Below, piece by piece: positions 35,274-42,086 of a stretch of 42,086 bases of DNA (positions are counted from its first letter, which is position 1; each line of letters opens with the position of its first letter). Source of the stretch: Gammaproteobacteria bacterium (GTDB lineage Bacteria > Pseudomonadota > Gammaproteobacteria > Xanthomonadales > Marinicellaceae). The stretch lies in contig JAJRQG010000095.1 of the NCBI GenBank assembly GCA_024280395.1, positions 1 to 42,086 of the forward strand, given 5' to 3'. The translations under genes were made by a program, and so were the position numbers. The notes beneath the pieces were generated by a model, which was given only the letters and a program-made list of their open reading frames with translations, ran no database searches and had not been told where the DNA came from.

Positions 35274-37313
35274 TTATTTTACTCTCATTCCTGGCTCTGC
35301 ACCTTGATTTGGCTCAAGAATATACAAATCTTCGCCACCTGGGCCTGCTGCCAAAACCATGCCTTCAGACAAACCGAAACGCATTTTTCGTGGTGCCAGA
35401 TTTGCCACCATTACCGTGTTTTTGCCAATCAAATCTTCAGGCGAATAAGCAGATTTAATCCCCGCAAATACATTTTTAGTAAGACCACCTAAGTCTAAAG
35501 TTAATTGCAATAATTTATCAGCACCTTTTACATGTTGTGCATCCACTATTTTAGCTATGCGCAAATCAATTTTGGCAAAATCATCAAAAGCAATTTCATC
35601 ACTAATAGGATCATCTGCCAATGGACCAGTTATTTGAGGGTATGTTGGCTCATCAACAATCGCCATTAAATCTTCCTTGGAATCTTCTATCATAGCTTCA
35701 ACCGATGCCATTTCGATGCGAGTGATTAATGGTTTGAACTTATTGATTTCATGACTAAGCAAAGGTGAATCAATCGCATCCCAATTATTCACTTCAGTAT
35801 TTAAAAACTCAGATGCCTTGGCCGCAGTATCGGTGACCACAGGTGATAACCAGGTAATCAACACGCGAAATAGATTGATACCTGTTGAACATACTTGATG
35901 AACTTCTTCTTGTTTATTTTCATCCTTTATCGCTTGCCAAGGTTCCATATCAGAAATATATTGATTGGCACTGTCGGCTAAAGTCATGATTATTTTAATT
36001 GCTTTGGAATACTTGCGGGCGAGGAATAAATCTGAAATTTCTTGTGTACTGTCGATGAAAGTTTGATATAACTCTGGGTTATGCAATTCAGCTGATAACT
36101 TGCCATCAAATTTCTTTTTTATAAACCCAGCACAACGACTGGCAATATTAACAATTTTCCCGACCAGGTCTGAATTTACTTTGGTCACGAAGTCTTCTAG
36201 GTTTAAATCTAAATCAACTATCTTGTCCGATAGTTTTGCAGCATAGTAATAACGCAAATAATCGGGTTTAAAATGTTTGAGATAGGTGGATGCATTGATA
36301 AATGTACCGCGAGATTTTGACATTTTAGCGCCATTGACAGTTACAAAACCATGTACATAAACCGCATCAGGCACTTTAATTCCAGAACCATGTAGCATTG
36401 CTGGCCAAAATAAGCTGTGGAAATATAAAATGTCTTTGCCAACAAAGTGCACCATTTGTGTATCGGCATCAGGAGCTATCCAATCTTCTATATCTTCGCC
36501 ATTTTGTTCACAAACGTATTTTAAACAACCCAAATAACCCACAGGAGCATCCAGCCACACATAAAAATACTTGTCTTCGGTGTCAGGAATTTTAAAACCA
36601 AAATAGGGAGAATCTCGCGAAATATCCCACGATTGCAAACCCATATCAAACCATTCCTTGAGTTTGTTGATGACTTGGTCTTGTAATGCACCTTTGTTCA
36701 TCCAGTCTTTAAGCATTTCCTCAAAGTTTTTTAGATTGACAAAATAATGCAATGATTCTTTGATAATCGGTGTTGCACCTGAAATAGTTGATCGTGGATT
36801 GATGACTTCTGTTGCATTGTAGGTAGCAGCACAATGTTCACAATTATCTCCATATTGGTCGGGTTGATGACATTTAGGGCATTCACCTTTGATGAATCTA
36901 TCTGCTAAGAACATTTTCTTTTCTGGGTCAAACAATTGCTCAACAACTTTGGTGTCAATGTGTCCGTTTTCTTTGAGTTTGTTGTAAATTCTTTGCACCA
37001 TAAATTCATTTTCAGGTGAATGAGTGGTGTGGTAGTGGTCATAAGAAACATTAAACCCTTGAAGAACTTCCCAGTGTTCTTTCCTAGTTCCCGCTACAAA
37101 TTCTTCAGGCGAGATGCCTTCTTTCTCAGCACGCAACATAATCGGCGCACCATGTGAGTCTTCAGCACACAAATAACGTACCTGACGTCCCATAGCACGA
37201 TTGACTCTCGCCCAAATATCAGATTGGGTGTGTTCGAGCATGTGTCCTAAATGAAGGGCGCCATTGGCATAAGGTAAAGCGGAGGTGATAAATAATTTTC
37301 TTGAGTCTGTCAT
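35274..37313 (-). CDS. metG: Methionyl-tRNA synthetase
   Basis: A 679-residue class I synthetase that charges tRNA-Met. The HIGH-type motif is HLGH at 21-24 and KMSKS is at 330-334. The zinc knuckle [17 protein letters not shown] uses Cys145, 148, 158 and 161, the same positions as in E. coli. The C-terminal EMAPII-like tRNA-binding domain is present (about 575-679; [20 protein letters not shown]), so this is the dimeric long form. It is transcribed toward the DUF748-astacin pair and diverges from the sulfatase gene by 66 bp. Confidence 0.97.
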   Translation of the reverse strand: MTDSRKLFITSALPYANGALHLGHMLEHTQSDIWARVNRAMGRQVRYLCAEDSHGAPIMLRAEKEGISPEEFVAGTRKEHWEVLQGFNVSYDHYHTTHSPENEFMVQRIYNKLKENGHIDTKVVEQLFDPEKKMFLADRFIKGECPKCHQPDQYGDNCEHCAATYNATEVINPRSTISGATPIIKESLHYFVNLKNFEEMLKDWMNKGALQDQVINKLKEWFDMGLQSWDISRDSPYFGFKIPDTEDKYFYVWLDAPVGYLGCLKYVCEQNGEDIEDWIAPDADTQMVHFVGKDILYFHSLFWPAMLHGSGIKVPDAVYVHGFVTVNGAKMSKSRGTFINASTYLKHFKPDYLRYYYAAKLSDKIVDLDLNLEDFVTKVNSDLVGKIVNIASRCAGFIKKKFDGKLSAELHNPELYQTFIDSTQEISDLFLARKYSKAIKIIMTLADSANQYISDMEPWQAIKDENKQEEVHQVCSTGINLFRVLITWLSPVVTDTAAKASEFLNTEVNNWDAIDSPLLSHEINKFKPLITRIEMASVEAMIEDSKEDLMAIVDEPTYPQITGPLADDPISDEIAFDDFAKIDLRIAKIVDAQHVKGADKLLQLTLDLGGLTKNVFAGIKSAYSPEDLIGKNTVMVANLAPRKMRFGLSEGMVLAAGPGGEDLYILEPNQGAEPGMRVK

Positions 37314-37379
37314 GGAATGTTATGTTAATTAATGAATTAAGATTGGTATTATCTCATTAATTTAGTACATTGTATAACT

Positions 37380-37661
37380 ATGAAGAATAAATTTATAAAG
37401 CTTATTAATAAATTAAATTTCTATGTATTTTTGTTTTTAATGCTGGTCATGATGAATTATAGAAGTTTGTTGGTTGATAAAGTTTATGGGAAGAAAACAG
37501 GCTGTATGGGTTGTTACAAATCATGGGTGCTAAGTGTCGATGCAAAGCTCATGTTTTTTTTCTTAATATTTGTATATTTTGCATTTGTCTTAAAAAATTT
37601 ATTACTTAAGGGTTTCATCGAGAGTAATTCTTTTGGTTTTTACCGTATATTACCTAACTGA
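37380..37661 (+). pseudogene. N-terminal fragment of the LTA-synthase-like sulfatase (frameshifted)
   Basis: A 93-residue open frame with two membrane spans (about 13-30 and 55-75) separated by GCMGCYKSW. It ends in TAG-like truncation soon after the second span. The next frame, +1 relative to this one, is open from 37594 and supplies the third span and the catalytic domain. The A6 run at 37592-37597 is the most likely place for a one-base insertion. Joined there, the two parts give one protein of about 590 residues with the usual membrane-then-sulfatase plan. There is no Shine-Dalgarno before ATG. Confidence 0.6.
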
Positions 37662-39159
37662 TGTTTATCTTTTTAAATTCCTCCATCAAAGATTATATTT
37701 CTCAGATGTGACAACTTTTTTTGATAGTGCGACCATTAATGAAGTTTTTCTAAGGGATGTTGGTAACCATACTGTTGGTATGTTGTTGGTTTTATTTGGT
37801 TTTGGTTTTGTATTCTTTCATCGAAAAATAAAACTATTCATGTTAGATAAAATCATGATCTCTTCATTGATGGTGTTAATTATTGGTTTATGGTTTTTTG
37901 TCAGCGAATCAAATTATGTCAATAGTATAGGTATTAGAAACATTGTAGAAATTAATTACAGGTCAAAAGCTTCGATAGATTATGATGAAAAAACATTAAA
38001 GATATTGGGGGAAAAAATTTCAGATGTTGAATCACTAATTTGTAAAAGTAATGGTCTGAATCTTAAAAAAAATGTCATATTATTGGTTTGGGAATCACTG
38101 TCCATGTATCACAGTAAACTGTTTTCTGGATTAAATGATTGGACGCCGCATTTAGATAATTTGGCCAAAAACAACCGTTATTATAGCAATTTCTTTGCCA
38201 ATAATTTCACCAGTTCGCATGGTAGAATTGCATTGTTAACCGGAGAAAAAACCTTTAAACACATAGATGCGAAATTATTCGGGAAAACACGTGTGGGTTT
38301 TTGGAATACTCAAAGGAATTTGCCTAAGTTGTTTAGATCAGCAGGTTATTCAACCAGTTTTCTTGATGCCGCAAATTTAAAGTTCACCCAAACGGGCGAA
38401 TACATGGAAGCTATAGGCTTTGATTATGTTGAAGGACACAATTATAAGGGTTATAGAAATAAGAAAAGATATGGATTTAATTCGGTTGCTGACAAAGTTC
38501 TCTTAAACAGAGTTGTAGATTTTGTCAAGGATCAAGAAATCCCCTTTTTCTCTACAGTCATTACAGTAACTACACATCCCCCTTTTGTTAACCCTGATAC
38601 AAACAAGCCTTCTCAAGAAGGAGCAATAAAGTATGTTGATCAAGCAGTGTTTGATTTCTATCAAGCTTTAGAAAAAGCCAATTATTTTGAAGATGGATTA
38701 TTGGTTATAGTAAGTGATCACAGAAGTATGACACCTGTTTCCAAAGAAGAAACTGAGAGATATGGAAAACAAGCCGTTTCAAGAGTTCCTATGGTCGTTA
38801 TTGATAAATCCTATAGCGGCAATACCAATACAACTGAGTACCTTCAACAGTCAGATTTATTGAATTCTTTTGATTACTTGATCAATGAAAACCACTGTTA
38901 TAGAGAGGGTGAAGGGAATGTTTTTTCAGACCCCGCTCAACCCTCTACTTGTGTTTTTCACACGCGTGGGGATTACCGCGATAATTTGGATATCTATTGC
39001 GATAATAGTAATCAATCAGCCACTTTAAAGTTATACGGTGATAAGACAAAAGTCATTGAAGGAAGTTTAAAAAATGAGCAATCAATCATTGAAATGATCA
39101 ATACCTCAAGAATAGGGGCTAGAAATAGGCATAAAAAATTATTTGGAGCTCAAAAGTAA
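37633..39159 (+). CDS. LTA synthase/sulfatase-family membrane protein (main part; 5' end frameshifted)
   Basis: An alkaline-phosphatase-fold transferase. Read from an in-frame TTG at 37633 it has 508 residues: two more membrane spans (about 1-18 and 45-95), then an extracytoplasmic sulfatase domain from about 145. Metal and nucleophile candidates are ILLVWESLS (Glu), NNFTSSHGRIALLTGE (Thr/Ser) and VIVSDHRSM (Asp-His). Such enzymes transfer phosphoglycerol or phosphoethanolamine groups to envelope polymers such as periplasmic glucans. The frame is open back to 37594, and the first spans lie in another frame (37380-37661). It could be a sequencing error, a pseudogene or a real shorter protein. 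trpE follows 64 bp on. Confidence 0.8.
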   Translation: MVFTVYYLTDVYLFKFLHQRLYFSDVTTFFDSATINEVFLRDVGNHTVGMLLVLFGFGFVFFHRKIKLFMLDKIMISSLMVLIIGLWFFVSESNYVNSIGIRNIVEINYRSKASIDYDEKTLKILGEKISDVESLICKSNGLNLKKNVILLVWESLSMYHSKLFSGLNDWTPHLDNLAKNNRYYSNFFANNFTSSHGRIALLTGEKTFKHIDAKLFGKTRVGFWNTQRNLPKLFRSAGYSTSFLDAANLKFTQTGEYMEAIGFDYVEGHNYKGYRNKKRYGFNSVADKVLLNRVVDFVKDQEIPFFSTVITVTTHPPFVNPDTNKPSQEGAIKYVDQAVFDFYQALEKANYFEDGLLVIVSDHRSMTPVSKEETERYGKQAVSRVPMVVIDKSYSGNTNTTEYLQQSDLLNSFDYLINENHCYREGEGNVFSDPAQPSTCVFHTRGDYRDNLDIYCDNSNQSATLKLYGDKTKVIEGSLKNEQSIIEMINTSRIGARNRHKKLFGAQK

Positions 39160-39223
39160 CAAATGATTAGTAAATTATTTTTCCTAGATTAAAATAAAAT
39201 GGTTTTTAAATTAAAATACCTTT

Positions 39224-40702
39224 ATGTTAACTCAACAACAATATAATAGTTTTGCCGAACAAGGCTATAACCGCATTCCTTTGTATCGCTGTGTTTCAGC
39301 GGATTTAGATACGCCGTTGAGTGCGTGGCTAAAGTTGGCCAATGGAAAAAACACCTTTTTGTTGGAGTCAGTTGTGGGTGGTTCTCGTTGGGGAAGGTAT
39401 TCGATTATTGGTTTATCGGCGGATATTAATTATGTGGCACGCGATAATCAAATCACCAAATATGTGTTGGGAGAGATTGAAGAAAGTTACTCATGTGACA
39501 ATGTATTGGATGAATTAAGAGAGATAAAGTCTGAATACAAAGTGCCTAAAATTGCTGAATTGCCCGCATTTAATGGTGGTTTGGTCGGTTACTTGGGTTA
39601 TGAAATCATTGAACACATAGAGGATAAACTCAAAGGCAAAGCACCCAAGGATGAATTAAATATTCCTGATGTAAATTTAATGGTGGCAGAAGAGATTGCT
39701 GTGTTTGATAATTTGGCAGGCAAGGTTTGGATTATTATTCATGCCAATCCTGAAGATGATATGGCTTATGCCAAAGGACAAAAAAGATTAGACGAATTAA
39801 CCCATAGATTACGAAGTGGATCAACAGGTTATGCCGAAACCATCAATCAAAATATCATTGATAAATCTGATGTGAAAATGTCGTTTACCCAACAAGAATT
39901 TGAACAGGCAGTTAAACAATGCAAAGATTTAATAGAAGCAGGTGATATTATGCAAGTGGTATTATCACAACGCATGAGCACCCATTTTAATGCAAGACCA
40001 CTGGATGTATACCGTGCATTGCGCGCATCAAACCCAAGCCCTTATATGTATTTCATGGACTTTGAAGATTATCAAGTGGTGGGCTCTTCACCTGAAGTGT
40101 TGGTCAGAAAAGAGGGGGATACTGTCACTTTGCGTCCCATAGCAGGAACCCGTGTTCGAGGTAAAACCAAAGAAGAAGATGATGCATTGGCAGAAGAATT
40201 GCTTAATGATCCGAAAGAATTGGCAGAGCATTTGATGTTAATTGATTTGGGTAGAAACGATATTGGACGAGTGGCAGAAATTGGTTCGGTTGAATTGGTG
40301 GACAAAATGATTATCGAAAAATACTCACATGTCATGCACATTGTCTCCGAAGTACAAGGCAAATTGCAAAGTGATAAAGACAATATTGATGTCCTAAAAG
40401 CGGTATTCCCAGCTGGAACTTTATCAGGCGCAGCCAAAGTCAGAGCGATGGAGGTGATTGCAGAGCTAGAACCCGTCAAACGCAATGTTTATGCTGGAGC
40501 AGTGGGTTATTGGGGATGGCACGATGATATGGACTGGGCAATTGCGATACGCACGGCGGTAATTAAAGATGAAATGTTGCATATTCAAGCAGGAGCAGGT
40601 TTAGTGGCAGACAGTGACCCTACAAAAGAATGGGAAGAAACCTTAAACAAAGGCAAAGCAGTGTTCAATGCTGTTAGTATCGCCGCTAAAGGAGAATTAT
40701 AA
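39224..40702 (+). CDS. trpE: Anthranilate synthase component I
   Basis: A 492-residue enzyme that with TrpG turns chorismate and glutamine into anthranilate, the first step of tryptophan synthesis. The Trp feedback site LLES is at 46-49 ([16 protein letters not shown]). The chorismate-binding domain has [32 protein letters not shown] and [18 protein letters not shown]. Length is normal. It overlaps trpG by one base. No Trp-rich leader peptide was seen in the 64-bp upstream gap, so classical attenuation is not evident. Confidence 0.97.
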   Translation: MLTQQQYNSFAEQGYNRIPLYRCVSADLDTPLSAWLKLANGKNTFLLESVVGGSRWGRYSIIGLSADINYVARDNQITKYVLGEIEESYSCDNVLDELREIKSEYKVPKIAELPAFNGGLVGYLGYEIIEHIEDKLKGKAPKDELNIPDVNLMVAEEIAVFDNLAGKVWIIIHANPEDDMAYAKGQKRLDELTHRLRSGSTGYAETINQNIIDKSDVKMSFTQQEFEQAVKQCKDLIEAGDIMQVVLSQRMSTHFNARPLDVYRALRASNPSPYMYFMDFEDYQVVGSSPEVLVRKEGDTVTLRPIAGTRVRGKTKEEDDALAEELLNDPKELAEHLMLIDLGRNDIGRVAEIGSVELVDKMIIEKYSHVMHIVSEVQGKLQSDKDNIDVLKAVFPAGTLSGAAKVRAMEVIAELEPVKRNVYAGAVGYWGWHDDMDWAIAIRTAVIKDEMLHIQAGAGLVADSDPTKEWEETLNKGKAVFNAVSIAAKGEL

Positions 40703-41283
40703 TGTTGTTGATGTTGGATAATTACGATTCATTTACTTATAATTTGGTGCAATATTTTGGAGAACTCGGTTGCGAAGTCAAGGTCTTCAGAAATGATGAA
40801 ATCACAGTAAAAGAAGCACTGGCATTGAATCCAAGTCAAGTGGTGATTTCACCAGGTCCTTGTAATCCTGATTTGGCAGGTATTTCCATGGAATTAATCA
40901 AAGCATGTACAGGAAACACACCTTTATTGGGTGTTTGTTTGGGCCATCAATCCATCGGACAAGTCTTTGGCGGTAAGGTAATCGGTGCTAAGAAAATCAT
41001 GCACGGAAAGACTTCAATGGTGAAGCACAACAACAGCAATGTTTTTACAGGCATTGAAAATCCTGTAAAAGTCACCCGCTACCATTCACTTGTGGTTGAA
41101 AAATCTTCATTGCCAGATTGTTTAGAAATTACCTCATGGACAGAGGATGAGCAAGGGGATTTCGATGAAATCATGGGCTTTAAGCACAAAGAATATGCAG
41201 TTTCAGGTGTGCAATTTCACCCGGAAAGTATATTGACCGAGCATGGCCATCAGATGCTGAAGAATTTTTTAGAAGGAAAGTAA
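40702..41283 (+). CDS. trpG: Anthranilate synthase component II (glutamine amidotransferase)
   Basis: A 193-residue class I glutamine amidotransferase that feeds ammonia to TrpE. The nucleophile is Cys79 in GVCLGHQ, and the His-Glu pair is His173/Glu175 in QFHPES. The oxyanion motif [11 protein letters not shown] is normal. The N-terminus [20 protein letters not shown] is typical of TrpG/PabA; the position directly behind trpE favours TrpG, though it may also serve PabB. The stop is followed by an AT-rich stretch and a GC-rich inverted repeat. trpD and trpC are not adjacent within the window. Confidence 0.96.
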   Translation: MLLMLDNYDSFTYNLVQYFGELGCEVKVFRNDEITVKEALALNPSQVVISPGPCNPDLAGISMELIKACTGNTPLLGVCLGHQSIGQVFGGKVIGAKKIMHGKTSMVKHNNSNVFTGIENPVKVTRYHSLVVEKSSLPDCLEITSWTEDEQGDFDEIMGFKHKEYAVSGVQFHPESILTEHGHQMLKNFLEGK

Positions 41284-41320
41284 ATCAATTATTAATGATT
41301 AATTAAAGATCAAGAGCAAT

Positions 41321-41460
41321 TCTCGCACAGCGACACGGCGAACGCAGCGGTTACAAGCAAGAAAACACTTGAATATTGTTTTACACAATATAGCAATTAA
41401 GGCCATGTATAAACAAATTACCTTTAGGTTTTTGTTGTATCCGCTGCGCCGCCGCGCGAA
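41321..41460. repeat. GC-rich inverted repeat after trpG, possibly a terminator
   Basis: cgcagcggttacaa (41343-41356) pairs with ttgtatccgctgcg (41435-41448), 13 of 14 positions. Weaker pairing extends outward (acggcg with cgccgc). The arms are strikingly GC-rich for this region and enclose about 78 bp of AT-rich DNA that has its own small hairpin near 41375-41395. A T7 run follows the right arm, so the fold could end trpEG transcription. The form also suits a REP- or MITE-like element. No gene was seen between 41284 and 41493. Confidence 0.55.
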
Positions 41461-41493
41461 AATTTTTTTACTACAAAATATAGGCAAAATTAA

Positions 41494-42086
41494 ATGACCT
41501 GGATAAAAACCATAAAATACACAGAAGCAACCGGTAGTTTGCTTAAACTATACAATCAGGTTAAGGGGCCTGATGACAATGTGGACAACATTATGTTGGC
41601 GTATTCTTTGCGGCCGCACAGTATGCAAGGTCATATGACGATTTATAAATATGTATTGCATCATCCCAAAAATACCATTGATAAGTGGTTTTTGGAGTGT
41701 ATTGGTGTATATGTGAGCATCCTTAACCAATGTGATTATTGTGTTGAACACCACTTCAGCGGTATGGCCCGATTAATCGGTGATAAAAAACGTGCTGATG
41801 CGATTAAAGAAGAATTGATTTCGGGCATTCATTATGTGCTTGATCAAAAACAAATCATGGCGTTGGATTATGCAAAAACATTAACTCTTAATCCAGCTAC
41901 CTTAAATTCAGAGATTATTGATACATTGCGTGATTTGGGTTGGGATGATGGAGAAATCTTAGAAATCAACCAAGTGGCTGCTTATTTTAATTATGCCAAT
42001 CGTACTGTGCTGGGTTTGGGTGTTAATACCCTGGGTGATGACATAGGTTTGTCACCGAATAATTCCGATGACCCAGATGATTGGAA
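41494..42086 (+). CDS. AhpD-like / peroxidase-related protein (partial, runs off the window)
   Basis: An open frame from ATG at 41494 runs to the window edge (197 complete codons, no stop). The protein starts MTWIKTIKYTEATGSLLKLY. It has the carboxymuconolactone-decarboxylase/AhpD redox motif CDYCVEHH with Cys80, Cys83 and His87, and a C-terminal region with NQVAAYFNYANRTVLGLGV, typical of the uncharacterised peroxidase-related family. Proteins of this fold reduce peroxides or handle reactive species through the CxxC pair. The tail after about 180 is acidic and polar. It lies 210 bp after trpG, beyond the GC-rich repeat, and so probably has its own promoter. Confidence 0.85.
   Translation, partial: MTWIKTIKYTEATGSLLKLYNQVKGPDDNVDNIMLAYSLRPHSMQGHMTIYKYVLHHPKNTIDKWFLECIGVYVSILNQCDYCVEHHFSGMARLIGDKKRADAIKEELISGIHYVLDQKQIMALDYAKTLTLNPATLNSEIIDTLRDLGWDDGEILEINQVAAYFNYANRTVLGLGVNTLGDDIGLSPNNSDDPDDW

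Noticed and set aside
41299-41487. A 62-codon open frame on the minus strand after trpG
   Set aside because: It lies over the GC-rich inverted repeat and has no family features or ribosome-binding site.
1-42086. Search by eye for tRNA, rRNA, CRISPR array or prophage genes
   Set aside because: No regularly spaced repeats, cloverleaf-like segments with flanking gaps, rRNA-like blocks or phage structural genes were seen. Gaps between genes are short and mostly filled by the palindromic elements listed.

Overview
The window reads as chromosomal DNA of an AT-rich gammaproteobacterium. Support comes from the six-gene rnfABCDGE operon with nth nearby, hemB-aroE, metG, trpEG, a Na+-pumping oxaloacetate decarboxylase and a TrhO-type rhodanese, all of gammaproteobacterial character. 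My best guess, from memory of family resemblance only, is a marine lineage near Marinicella or the Xanthomonadales: a secreted protein ends in FENGFD and a cyanophycin-associated Mur-ligase-like protein starts with a DSRRLTGPNL motif. No rRNA, tRNA, CRISPR array, prophage or complete insertion sequence was seen. Many start codons have A/T-rich leaders with no clear Shine-Dalgarno.

Layout. Positions 1-7154 (minus strand) form a cyanophycin make-and-break locus: iadA (isoaspartyl dipeptidase), cphB (cyanophycinase), a Cache-GGDEF diguanylate cyclase, cphA (cyanophycin synthetase) and the start of a Mur-ligase-like protein cut by the window edge. Positions 7521-11401 (plus) hold oadGAB and a small secreted protein of unknown function. 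Positions 11506-14445 (minus) encode a large secreted di-haem protein resembling the hydrazine synthase alpha-subunit family. Next come hemB-aroE (plus) and, convergent, nth, a DUF2238 membrane protein and a response regulator with a dead EAL domain (minus). Positions 20136-25096 (minus) are the complete rnfABCDGE operon, divergent from a truncated haemoglobin and a GST-like gene. Then follow an orphan hybrid sensor kinase and trhO (plus), an astacin-type protease and an AsmA/DUF748 protein (minus), metG (minus), a frameshifted LTA-synthase-like sulfatase (plus), trpEG (plus) and a truncated AhpD/peroxidase-related gene (plus).

How the genes fit together. CphA stores Asp and Arg as cyanophycin, CphB releases beta-Asp-Arg, and IadA splits it. 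Aspartate can become oxaloacetate, which the divergently encoded OadGAB would decarboxylate while exporting Na+. A diguanylate cyclase gene lying 2 nt behind cphB suggests, by inference, a c-di-GMP signal tied to nitrogen storage. Rnf adds a second ion-motive redox complex.

The intergenic DNA is rich in palindromic elements: two copies of a REPIN-like repeat, two copies of a ~160-bp MITE with inverted ends and 5-bp target duplications (one of them inside the rnfE stop codon), an ~80-bp-arm palindrome before the di-haem gene, and a GC-rich inverted repeat after trpG.
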